DNA of 64,000 nt. Source: Candidatus Villigracilis proximus (GTDB lineage: Bacteria > Chloroflexota > Anaerolineae > Anaerolineales > Villigracilaceae). The stretch is taken from the NCBI GenBank assembly GCA_016715195.1, contig JADKBB010000007.1, positions 65,707-129,706 on the forward strand, read 5' to 3'. The notes beneath the pieces are model-generated. The model made no database searches, had not been told where the DNA came from, and saw only the letters and a program-made list of their open reading frames with translations. A program made the position numbers and the translations under genes. Shown in pieces: positions 25,945 to 34,129 of the stretch (position 1 is its first letter; every line of letters begins with the position of its first letter).

Positions 25945-27141
25945 CTATTTTTTGGCCGTCTTTTTGCCATGCCCCATGATGCGCTGATAGGAGGTCATCC
26001 ATTCATGTACAACGTTCATCAGTTCCTGTAATTCTTTTTCGGTTGCATCTGTGGTCTGGTGCATTTGATCTTGCAGGACTTGCAGTGCGTCGTCGAGCGG
26101 AGTGATGCGGCCTTCTGTTTTTTGCACATCCTTGCGGATTTCGCGGAATGATTCTTCAGAAGAAAGGCTGTAGCCGGTCCAGCGTTTTTGGTCGTCGGCT
26201 TTGAAACTGACCCATTCCTGTCTGAGCCGGTCTTCTGTCAGGCGCTGCATTTCGGTCACTTCGTTGATGCGGCGTTCAAGTTTTGTGTTGAGTTCGAGGT
26301 AGGTTTCCTGGGCTTTCTTGGCGCCGCGCAGGGCTTCATCCAGGCTTTGTACGTGTCCATCCAAATTTGCGGCTTCTTTTTGAAAGGCTTCGTATTTTTC
26401 CTTCCATTGTTTCCAGGCGTGGTCGCGGTCTATTTGCGCGATGGCTTGCTGTTCCAGGAAGGCGGTCTGTGCTTGTTTGCGCTCCAATTCAGATGCGATC
26501 AGGTCTGTAAAACGATTTTCGATATTTCGCAAACTGTCGGCATGGACAATATATTTGTCGCGGTTTTCGTCCACGCGTTTGCGGATGGAGGTCATTTCGC
26601 CTTGAATATCGGTAACACGTTTGAGGTCATTCTTGCGTGTTTCTTCTGTGGCTTTCAATGCATGAAGTACATCTTCGTTTGAGCGGGTGGCTTCGTCAAC
26701 GTGTGTTTTGAAATCGCTCACATTATCTTTCATGCGTTGTATTTCGTCACCGCGTTCTTTTAGTTGTTTTTTAAATTCTGTCAGGCTGGTGGTGGTGGTG
26801 GTTTTTAATTGCGACAGGGTTTTGTTGATCTCAAGCAGTTCAGGTTGATGCTGTTTGGCGATTTCGCGTTCGCTGCGTGTGTGTGCCTTGTCGTTATCTT
26901 CAATGATCTTGATGATGTCGTTGCGTTGACGGGTGATCATCGCTTCAAATTGTTCCACACGTTTTGTGGCGGGCGTGATATCTGTGATTTGCTTGCTGAT
27001 GGTTTTGATCTGTTTGGAAACCGCGTTGACCGTTGTTTCAAAGGAATTCAAACGCTCACTTAACGCGGCAAGGGTATCCTTGTTTTCGCGTTGCTGCTTG
27101 TCCAGCCATTCGAGTCGCTTGATGATTTGTTCAAATTCCAT
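25945..27141 (-). CDS. Long coiled-coil protein of unknown function
   Basis: 398 residues, almost entirely heptad-patterned and highly charged, with no membrane helix, signal peptide or recognised domain. It ends in a Lys-rich tail (HGKKTAKK). Such proteins are often structural or chromosome/cell-envelope organising factors, but nothing specific supports that here. It has its own promoter (TATAAT 27180-27185), CGGAGA seven bases before the ATG, and its own terminator. Not related by sequence to the upstream membrane-arm genes. Confidence 0.85.
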   Translation of the reverse strand: MEFEQIIKRLEWLDKQQRENKDTLAALSERLNSFETTVNAVSKQIKTISKQITDITPATKRVEQFEAMITRQRNDIIKIIEDNDKAHTRSEREIAKQHQPELLEINKTLSQLKTTTTTSLTEFKKQLKERGDEIQRMKDNVSDFKTHVDEATRSNEDVLHALKATEETRKNDLKRVTDIQGEMTSIRKRVDENRDKYIVHADSLRNIENRFTDLIASELERKQAQTAFLEQQAIAQIDRDHAWKQWKEKYEAFQKEAANLDGHVQSLDEALRGAKKAQETYLELNTKLERRINEVTEMQRLTEDRLRQEWVSFKADDQKRWTGYSLSSEESFREIRKDVQKTEGRITPLDDALQVLQDQMHQTTDATEKELQELMNVVHEWMTSYQRIMGHGKKTAKK

Positions 27142-27179
27142 GTTGTTCTCCGATATTTGTGGGGAAATAGATGCGTTAA

Positions 27180-27194
27180 ATTATAGCACGCCGG
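27180..27194 (-). promoter_or_regulatory. Extended -10 element of the coiled-coil gene promoter
   Basis: Minus-strand CCGGCGTGCTATAAT, identical over 15 bases to the helicase promoter at 2262-2276. Confidence 0.55.
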
Positions 27195-27195
27195 C

Positions 27196-28593
27196 TTACT
27201 GTCCCAGATGATCGAACAGGGTGGGCAGGTTGGCAATGAAAAGCTGTAAGATCTGCGGAAACGTACCGAGGATGAATAACCCGATCACACCCAGCCCGAG
27301 CATAACGCCTTGTACCCAGGATTCGTTTAACTCCCAGGGTTTGTTTTCCTCTGCCATCACAAAAACTGCGAGTGTGCGAATTGCTGCGATCAGCAGACCG
27401 AATAAACCTGCAAAGGCCCAGAAGGAAATTGTAAGCGATTGCCCTGCCAGTTCCTGCCACAAGGCGATACGCGCCGGAAAGCCAGCCAGTAATGGAAACC
27501 CTGCCACTGAAAGATGTGCAAAGATGAGGGCGGCAACTGCGATGGGGTAACTGCGTGCCAGTCCCTGTACTTCGCTGAAGCGTAATGAATAGGCTTTGCG
27601 TTTAATGATCGAGAGCGCCAGAGCCCACACGGCTAATTCCAATCCGCGCGGAACGAGCAGCAGAAACGTGACATTGACCACTTCAGTGGATTTCAGACTC
27701 ATGGCGAGTATCAGCAAACCTGTTTCTGCGATGGCGGCATAGCCCATGATGCGCCCAAGATGCCGCTGTAAAGATGCGAAAATTCCGCCGCTTGCCACCA
27801 TAAATACCCCGGCAAATATAATGGCATTTGAGAGCTGGGGTGAAGTACGCAGCCATGTGTAGCGGTCTAAAAAGCCAAGTGCAAATATGACCGTGAAAGT
27901 AGGTAATGCCCAAAGCAGGAAGCCGGTTACATAAGGCGAGGCTTCTTCCATCAACATCGGAATCCAGTTGTAGAGCGGAAAGACTCCGAGCAAAAAGGCA
28001 AATCCCAGTCCGAGCATGGTTCCGGCTTGTGTCGTTGTGCCCAGGTCACCGGGGCTAGCTTCAACACCTGCAAGCATCCACCCTGAAAATAAAATGAACG
28101 GCATGGCAAGGGTTTGGTAGATCAGAAAACGCACCACGCCCCGCCCGGGTTTTTGATACGGAAGAACAAGCAGCGGGATGACCAGCATGGCTGCCATTTC
28201 GAGCAGAAGCGCGGCGAAGAGGAAAGGTTCCACGGCGATCGAGGCGGTTAATAATGCCACGATCATTAATCCGATTGAAACGAATCTGTTTTTTGTTCCA
28301 GAAGCCTGTGTACCAAAGAACCATAACGCGGCCAATCCGTAGATGATCGCCAGCAAAGGCCCGTCTGCGGTATGCAAGGCAAAACTACGCCCAAAGAATT
28401 GAATGGTCGATGAAATCTTAAAGGAGACCGGCCCCAATAATTGTGCAATGTCAATCGGGATGATCAGAGCGGTGAGTGAAAGAATTGCAGCAACCACTCC
28501 GCCTGTCACCGGTGCGCGCTCTTCACGTAAAAACAATAAGATCAAAACGCCTGTCGCAAAGGGGACAAGGATCCATAGGATGGGCGCGCTCAT
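27196..28593 (-). CDS. NuoN/HyfF-like proton-translocating membrane subunit
   Basis: 465 residues with about 13-14 membrane helices, of the antiporter-like family shared by complex I (NuoL/M/N), Mrp and hydrogenase-4. The helix 5 Glu is kept (ALLLEMAAM), but the Lys of the K-x5-P-F-H helix 7 motif is replaced by Leu in the FLLGVFPLYNW stretch. Its ATG overlaps the previous gene's stop (ATGA), with GAGGAAA upstream. It is the last of three coupled genes that lack all peripheral-arm subunits. Confidence 0.82.
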   Translation of the reverse strand: MSAPILWILVPFATGVLILLFLREERAPVTGGVVAAILSLTALIIPIDIAQLLGPVSFKISSTIQFFGRSFALHTADGPLLAIIYGLAALWFFGTQASGTKNRFVSIGLMIVALLTASIAVEPFLFAALLLEMAAMLVIPLLVLPYQKPGRGVVRFLIYQTLAMPFILFSGWMLAGVEASPGDLGTTTQAGTMLGLGFAFLLGVFPLYNWIPMLMEEASPYVTGFLLWALPTFTVIFALGFLDRYTWLRTSPQLSNAIIFAGVFMVASGGIFASLQRHLGRIMGYAAIAETGLLILAMSLKSTEVVNVTFLLLVPRGLELAVWALALSIIKRKAYSLRFSEVQGLARSYPIAVAALIFAHLSVAGFPLLAGFPARIALWQELAGQSLTISFWAFAGLFGLLIAAIRTLAVFVMAEENKPWELNESWVQGVMLGLGVIGLFILGTFPQILQLFIANLPTLFDHLGQ

Positions 28594-29207
28594 GCGGTTT
28601 CCTCATCTTCTGAATCAGGTGGGTAGACCCCGGCGATCAATAAATAGGAGCCGACAATGCCCAACCCTAAATTGGTTACGGCCAGTAAACCCGCAACCAG
28701 AATGGAACTTTCGATGGCAGCGTATAGGATTTCAAAACCGGTCAACATGGTGAGTAGACCGAGGATCACACGTAACAAGTTGGATGTCACCCCCAGGTGG
28801 ACGACTCCCGCGCCGATCAGAATCAAACTGCCTGCGATCACCTGCAAACCGAGGCCGGGAATTGCCGCTTCGATGCGTGGTGTCGACCCTGCGGCAACCA
28901 GTGTAACAATGGCGATTAAGATCATTCGGAACCATCTTCCACGCGGCCAGAAGGTTTCTTCGTTTTCCTCTTCAATATGCGACAAGCCTAAGCGCGTCAT
29001 ACCGAGCGCGGCGACGACCATCCAGCCGGTGACCAGTTTTGCGGAACCCATCACAAAAGGCAGGTGACGTGTCACCAGCCAGAATGCGGCGATATATTGC
29101 ACCGCAAGCGCGCCCAGGCTTACACGCCAGTCACGATTGATCAGCATGGCTGTGGATGTTGCTACGATCAGTGCTACGGCGATCCAGGAGACGATTTCAA
29201 TCAACAT
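28590..29207 (-). CDS. HyfE/NuoK-like small membrane subunit
   Basis: 205 residues, about six membrane helices, resembling hydrogenase-4 component E; the C-terminal helices (LRVILGLLTMLTGFEILY) look like NuoK/MrpC. It begins one base after the upstream gene's stop codon and ends overlapping the NuoN-like gene, so the three products should be made in matched amounts and form one membrane complex. Confidence 0.72.
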   Translation of the reverse strand: MLIEIVSWIAVALIVATSTAMLINRDWRVSLGALAVQYIAAFWLVTRHLPFVMGSAKLVTGWMVVAALGMTRLGLSHIEEENEETFWPRGRWFRMILIAIVTLVAAGSTPRIEAAIPGLGLQVIAGSLILIGAGVVHLGVTSNLLRVILGLLTMLTGFEILYAAIESSILVAGLLAVTNLGLGIVGSYLLIAGVYPPDSEDEETA

Positions 29208-29208
29208 C

Positions 29209-30759
29209 CTATCGTACTCCCTGAGTTATTAGTGAAACAAATAAAATGATAAAGAGTAACGTCCACATGATTCCGCTTTCGCCTTCAAGAGTTGTAATAA
29301 TGGCTGTGCTGATTCTGGCAAGTAGACGATAGATGGCCCACAAACCTTGATAGGCGTTGTCCATGCGCGAGATCGTGGAACTGACCCAATGAGCGCGGAT
29401 CGGGTTGAGGATGCGAAAACGTGGTGTCGCCCAAACCAACCCAAAGGTCAGGAGCGAAGCGATGATGGCTTGCAGCCAGGCGCCGACTTGCAGCGCTCCG
29501 TCCCAGCCGATCCATCCCAATACAAGTTGAAGCGCTACCAGCAAAATAATTCCGGCTGGATATACTGAGCGCGTCCAGCTTTCCTGTGTATCCAGCGAGT
29601 CACGTCCGCCGGGACGCAGCGCATGACGGACAAATCCCGCGATCAATAGTGCTTGCGCCACGATCACAAATGGAATAAAGAAACCTAAATTGCCAAGCCA
29701 TGCGCTGGCTGTGAGTGAAAAGGGCAAAGAGGAAAGACTCCACACGCCAACCAGCAAGGCGCGGTTTAGCCAGATATTTTGCACTGAAGATAAAAAGAGC
29801 GCGCCGCCAACGAGTACAAGCGCACATCCCCAGGCCACCACGCCTAATGGATTTCCACTAAGAGCCGAGATGATGGAGAGTGCTGCCAAACTAATGATCC
29901 AATATGGGCGGCCTGTTAATTCGTCGGGCGCGCGCAGCCACATCCAGCCGCCATAGATCGCGGCTATGATGCCAAGTGAGGTCAGGAACGGGGTGAGCGC
30001 TGAGCTTAGACTTCCAGCCGGAACATGCGAAAGTAATACCAGACTCGATGCCGCCGAAATTAATCGCAGCGCCGTGCCAAAGCCGCGCCGCACTGTGGAT
30101 TCAGATGAGTAGGGCAGATGCAAGGGCAGCACGCCCAACCGTAACCCTGCGGCAATCACCAGATATAGACCCGAACCCGAAGCAATGGATTGAAAATTAA
30201 ATGTGCTTCCCGCCGCAATGCTGACAATGTTGGCCCATAGTAATAAAAAGCTTCCAAAGGCGCGGGTTGAAAAAGAAGTTACAACTTTTTCGTTATTTGC
30301 CGCCCCATTCACAGATCGTAATTGGGTGATGAGTTCGGTAATATCCAGCGCGCTCCAGATCAATAACAATGTCAGCGGATTATTGGCAGTTACTGCCAGA
30401 ATACCAAGCCCGCCCAGTGCGAGTGTGCCAGCCCAGGTATAGGAATTTGTAAACGCAGGTTGAGAAACAACCGTGAGCAATATTGTCAGGGTCAGCGCGG
30501 AAATGCTCACCGCGAAAGGCCATGAAAGCCCGTCTGCGCGAAACGAAATTGGATTTAAAAATAATGTGAGCGGCTTCCAGGCAGGCAGCGCAAGGTCAAA
30601 CGGCATTTGCGCCAGCCAAATGAAAACACTGACCAGCGCCAGCGTTCCGCCGCCCACCGCCACCAGCCACGCATAGCGTGCATTCGGCTGGGTTATGAGC
30701 AGCACCATCAATGCCAGCGCGGTCACAAAAAAGAGCAAACAAGAGACTATGATTAACAT
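29209..30759 (-). CDS. NuoL/HyfB-like proton-translocating membrane subunit
   Basis: About 516 residues from ATG 30759, with some 14 membrane helices and a C-terminal lateral-helix-like end. In helix 5 the usual W-E becomes W-S-A-L-D, and the helix 7 Lys is Arg (RLGVLPLH), so the proton path is altered compared with NuoL. The frame is open to a TTG at 30822, but that would overlap the promoter of the divergent DUF3048 gene. An extended -10 TGA-TACAAT lies 11 bases before the chosen ATG. First gene of the three-gene membrane-arm operon. Confidence 0.78.
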   Translation of the reverse strand: MLIIVSCLLFFVTALALMVLLITQPNARYAWLVAVGGGTLALVSVFIWLAQMPFDLALPAWKPLTLFLNPISFRADGLSWPFAVSISALTLTILLTVVSQPAFTNSYTWAGTLALGGLGILAVTANNPLTLLLIWSALDITELITQLRSVNGAANNEKVVTSFSTRAFGSFLLLWANIVSIAAGSTFNFQSIASGSGLYLVIAAGLRLGVLPLHLPYSSESTVRRGFGTALRLISAASSLVLLSHVPAGSLSSALTPFLTSLGIIAAIYGGWMWLRAPDELTGRPYWIISLAALSIISALSGNPLGVVAWGCALVLVGGALFLSSVQNIWLNRALLVGVWSLSSLPFSLTASAWLGNLGFFIPFVIVAQALLIAGFVRHALRPGGRDSLDTQESWTRSVYPAGIILLVALQLVLGWIGWDGALQVGAWLQAIIASLLTFGLVWATPRFRILNPIRAHWVSSTISRMDNAYQGLWAIYRLLARISTAIITTLEGESGIMWTLLFIILFVSLITQGVR

Positions 30760-30814
30760 GGGAGATAACAATTGTATCAGTTTTATTGCCGCGTCACTTT
30801 GGGCCTTTTGCTTT

Positions 30815-30831
30815 TGGTACAATCAAATTTA
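30815..30831 (+). promoter_or_regulatory. Extended -10 box for a probably leaderless DUF3048 transcript
   Basis: TGG-TACAAT with TACAAT at 30818-30823 ends seven bases before ATG 30831; no ribosome site. Confidence 0.5.
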
Positions 30832-32126
30832 TGACTTTTAGACACGGCCGGTTAATGCGGCTAAAAAACATCTTTTGGATTTTAATGGTTTTACTGACAG
30901 TCGCCTGCGCTTCTCCCGCAACCTCCACGCCTGTCTCAGCGATTCTTTCAGCGTTCCCTACGCCCACGCCTTTTCAACCTCAATCTGAAGCATCTGCCAA
31001 TCCCTATGATCTGCTCACCACCCCGCAGCCCGAGCCGACATTCACGCCTTACCCAACCCATTATGTGATCGCGGATGAATTGCCCACGCCCATTGAAGTT
31101 GCGCCTTCATCAGGCCTCGCAGGAGACGGGTTCAACTCGCTCAACATCAACAATCCTTTAACCGGTTTGCCTGTCAGCGACCCGACCTTACTTGACCGAA
31201 GGCCAATGGTGATCAAGATCGCCAATTCACCTGATTACGTCCGCCCGCAATCTGGGTTGTCATTGGCCGATGTTGTATATGAATATTATATTGAATGGGG
31301 CGACACCCGTTTTATCGCCGTATTCTATGGGAATGAATCCACGCTGGTGGGTCCTGTCCGTTCGGGGCGATATTTTGATGAGCACGTGGCGCGCATGTAT
31401 GATGCCTTCCTTGTCTTTAAATTTGCCGACCCGCGTGAATATTCCTACCTGAAAGAAAGTACATTGAATGAATTTCTGGTTGTGCCGGGCGCGGGAACCT
31501 GTCCGCCGTTTGTGACCGGCCCTTATGACCGCGAGATCTATAATAATATTTTTTTCAACACAACGAAATGGGCGGCCTGTGCAATAAAAAAAAGCCTGGA
31601 TAATTCACCACAATCCCTGCGCGGCGGGTTTTTTACAGAGGAAGTTCCTGAAAGCGTTTTGGAAGCAAAACAGATATTCTCTTTATACTCAATATATAAC
31701 TACAGTTATTGGGATTATGACCCCGCCACTCATAAATACTTCCGCTATCAGGAAGCGAATGACATGGTCAATAAAAAACCCGAAGCGTATACCGCTTTAA
31801 CCGATGCGCAAACCGGTCTGCCTGTCACAGCCGATAATGTGGTTATGTTATTTGTGCCGCACACGTTTGCCAATCAATTCAATGCCGAAGATCAGGTCTA
31901 TAACATTGATCTGCTTGATTTTGGAAACGCTTATGTCTTTCGGGATGGGAAAGCGATCCCTGCCTACTGGAATCGTACAGATGTGAATGAACCCCTTTTA
32001 TTAACTTCGCTCACAGGCAATCCGATTTACCTGCGCCCCGGGCGGACCTTCTATCAGGTGATGGGCACTACTTCCACATATACCCAGGATGGCGAAGACT
32101 GGCATTTTGTTTTCAAAACTCCATAA
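30831..32126 (+). CDS. DUF3048 (YerB-like) lipoprotein
   Basis: 431 residues from ATG 30831 (ATG 30855 is an alternative closer to the signal peptide). A hydrophobic segment ends in a lipobox with Cys (LTVACAS), then a Pro/Thr-rich linker of about 80 residues, then the DUF3048 domain with its signature NPLTGLP, RRPMVIKIAN, GDTRFIAVF and GPVRSGR (about 105-200) and the C-terminal DUF3048_C part ending in the PGRTFYQVMG region. The family is extracytoplasmic with no assigned reaction; association with the cell envelope is likely. Confidence 0.93.
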   Translation: MTFRHGRLMRLKNIFWILMVLLTVACASPATSTPVSAILSAFPTPTPFQPQSEASANPYDLLTTPQPEPTFTPYPTHYVIADELPTPIEVAPSSGLAGDGFNSLNINNPLTGLPVSDPTLLDRRPMVIKIANSPDYVRPQSGLSLADVVYEYYIEWGDTRFIAVFYGNESTLVGPVRSGRYFDEHVARMYDAFLVFKFADPREYSYLKESTLNEFLVVPGAGTCPPFVTGPYDREIYNNIFFNTTKWAACAIKKSLDNSPQSLRGGFFTEEVPESVLEAKQIFSLYSIYNYSYWDYDPATHKYFRYQEANDMVNKKPEAYTALTDAQTGLPVTADNVVMLFVPHTFANQFNAEDQVYNIDLLDFGNAYVFRDGKAIPAYWNRTDVNEPLLLTSLTGNPIYLRPGRTFYQVMGTTSTYTQDGEDWHFVFKTP

Positions 32127-32190
32127 CCTGTCAGGCCTTAACCTGGATAATGGATTAAAATAACTTCATCCCAATACGCGCGGAGTCCTT

Positions 32191-32721
32191 ATGACCTTTG
32201 ATCCTGTATTTTTTAGCAGTTTAACGCTTGTGCTGACCGCATTCGGCGGCGCATTTCTTGCCGCGTTGTGGATCAGCCTTGTAGTGTGGACGTATCGTGA
32301 TATTCGCGCCCGTGCCCGCGATCCATTGGTGCAGACACTTGCCGCTTTGCTTGTTGCTGTTTTGAATGTGCCCGGTGTATTGGTTTATCTTATTTTGCGT
32401 CCGCCGCGCACGTTGGAGGAGGAATACCAACGCACATTGGAAGAGGAAGCCCTGCTTCAGGCGTTGGAAGACCTTCCGCTTTGCCCCGGTTGTGAACGGC
32501 GTGTAAAAGAGGATTGGCAGGTCTGCCCGAACTGTCATACCAAATTAAAAAAGTCCTGCCATAACTGCGCCAAATTTATGGATCTATCCTGGAATATCTG
32601 TCCATTTTGCGGAACGCCCGCGCTGGGGATGAGACTCGAATCTACAGGAATGGATGATGCTCTGCGCGGTCTCAAGATGGGGGACGATCAATCTGATGTA
32701 AAGGTCGATTCTGCATCCTGA
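32191..32721 (+). CDS. Membrane protein with C-terminal double zinc ribbon
   Basis: 176 residues. One or two membrane helices at the N-terminus (about 8-35 and 47-68), a short Glu-rich helix, then two zinc ribbons with Cys pairs CPGC/CPNC and CHNC/CPFC (about 97-150). The domain is cytoplasmic by the positive-inside rule. Zinc ribbons of this kind mediate protein or nucleic acid contacts; the target is not evident. GGAG lies before the ATG. It may be co-transcribed with the DUF3048 gene 64 bases upstream. Confidence 0.82.
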   Translation: MTFDPVFFSSLTLVLTAFGGAFLAALWISLVVWTYRDIRARARDPLVQTLAALLVAVLNVPGVLVYLILRPPRTLEEEYQRTLEEEALLQALEDLPLCPGCERRVKEDWQVCPNCHTKLKKSCHNCAKFMDLSWNICPFCGTPALGMRLESTGMDDALRGLKMGDDQSDVKVDSAS

Positions 32722-32882
32722 GAAGGTGTTTCTTAAAGGCTTTTTACCACAGCGATCACAGACGAAACATCTTTTTTTATCTCTGTTCATCTCTGGTTAA
32801 TTTTTTTACACTCTAATATTCAATCACAGCAAGGAGATCAAATAAAAATGATTTCCTTTGTGTTTAAAGAGGAATATAAAAA
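32722..32882. other. Intergenic gap with degenerate repeat
   Basis: Contains a weak member of the dispersed ACCAC..AGACGAA family (about 32748-32800) and the AGAGGAA ribosome site of the next gene; no ORF or clear terminator. Confidence 0.4.
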
Positions 32883-33998
32883 ATGAAAATCGAATCGATC
32901 TCACTGCACCATATCTCCATGCCGCTCGTTGCTCCGTTTGAAACTTCCTTCGGGCGCGAGACAGACCGCGAATGTATTTTGGTTATCATTAAATCCGAGG
33001 GACTCATTGGCTATGGAGAATGTGTGCCCTCACGTGACCCTGGTTATAACTACGAGACCACCGGCACTGCCATGCATATTCTTAAGGATTTCATTGTGCC
33101 TCTGATCCTCGGGACAGATGTAAAAGACGCGGTAGATTTTCAAGAACGTGTTTCCAGAATCCGTGGACATCACCTTGCAAAGGCCGGCGTGGAAATGGCT
33201 TTGTGGGATTTGCTTGGCAAGCGTGCGGGTAAATCATTGCGCGAGTTGTTTGGCGGCGTGCGTGAAAAAGTTGAAGTGGGAGTCTCGATCGGGATTCAAG
33301 AATCAGCTCAAAGTTTGGTACGAACCGCGGCGGATTTTGTTAAGCAGGGATATGCGCGGGTGAAGATCAAGATCAAACCGGGCAGAGATGTTGAAGATGC
33401 GTCCGCCGTTCGTCAGGCTTTCCCGAATCTGCGTCTGCAAGTGGATGCGAACTCTGCGTATTCATTGAATGATATGCAAACCCTCAAGCCGCTCGATAAA
33501 CTTAATCTGCTGTTGATCGAACAGCCTTTGTTTGAAGATGATATTTGGGATCATCATAAAATGCAGGAACAATTTGAAACTCCCATTTGTCTGGATGAAA
33601 GTATTGTCTCGCCGCGTCATGCGCGTTATGCGATCGAAATGAAAGCCTGCCGCGTGATCAATATCAAAGCGGCCAGAGTTGGCGGGTTGAGCCAGGCGGT
33701 GATGGTGCATGATCTTTGCCTTGAAAATAAATTGCCGGTCTGGTGCGGCGGCATGTTGGAAACGGGTGTGGGACGTGCATCGAATCTTGCACTGGCTTCA
33801 TTGCCAAATTTTGTGCTGCCGGGGGATGTCTCGGCTTCTGATCGTTATTACGCGCGCGATATCACCAATGAGCGTTTTGTGTTGAATGCAGATTCCACGA
33901 TTGATGTGCCGGGCGGCGCAGGGCTGGGTGTGACGATCAATGAAAAAGCGTTGAAGGATTTTACGCTTCTTGAACTTTCATTCGTTGCAAAATCATAA
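32883..33998 (+). CDS. menC: Enolase-superfamily enzyme: o-succinylbenzoate synthase / N-acylamino acid racemase
   Basis: 371 residues, full-length muconate-lactonizing subgroup. The catalytic Lys pair motif (VKIKIKPG, about 160-167), metal ligands in QVDANSAY (Asp about 190), LLIEQPL (Glu about 215) and CLDES (Asp about 240), and the second Lys in NIKAARVGG are all present, together with the CGGMLETGVGRA stretch typical of OSBS/NSAR. It probably makes o-succinylbenzoate for menaquinone, but no other men gene is nearby, so racemase activity cannot be excluded. AGAGGAA precedes the ATG. Confidence 0.88.
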   Translation: MKIESISLHHISMPLVAPFETSFGRETDRECILVIIKSEGLIGYGECVPSRDPGYNYETTGTAMHILKDFIVPLILGTDVKDAVDFQERVSRIRGHHLAKAGVEMALWDLLGKRAGKSLRELFGGVREKVEVGVSIGIQESAQSLVRTAADFVKQGYARVKIKIKPGRDVEDASAVRQAFPNLRLQVDANSAYSLNDMQTLKPLDKLNLLLIEQPLFEDDIWDHHKMQEQFETPICLDESIVSPRHARYAIEMKACRVINIKAARVGGLSQAVMVHDLCLENKLPVWCGGMLETGVGRASNLALASLPNFVLPGDVSASDRYYARDITNERFVLNADSTIDVPGGAGLGVTINEKALKDFTLLELSFVAKS

Positions 33999-34054
33999 TA
34001 AATAAAATTGTATTGAAGTTATACTGAATCAAAAGACACTTGCTCCATATAATA

Positions 34055-34090
34055 CGAGGCATGAAGACGCCTTGTATTTTTTATTTTTTA
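34055..34090 (+). terminator. Possible weak terminator of the MenC-like gene
   Basis: A 6-bp stem CGAGGC/GCCTTG (34055-34060 with 34069-34074) is followed by TATTTTTTATTTTTTA. Confidence 0.45.
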
Positions 34091-34129
34091 CCCGATCCCA
34101 AAAATATTTTTCATTCCATTCGATCCCAA

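Noticed and set aside
30760..30822. N-terminal extension of the NuoL-like protein to TTG 30822
   Set aside because: It would overlap the promoter of the divergent DUF3048 gene and add a hydrophilic stretch not typical of the family.
34048..34061. Leaderless start of CapA-like copy 1 at ATG 34061
   Set aside because: It would overlap a likely terminator and give an unusually long signal n-region; kept as an alternative to ATG 34130.
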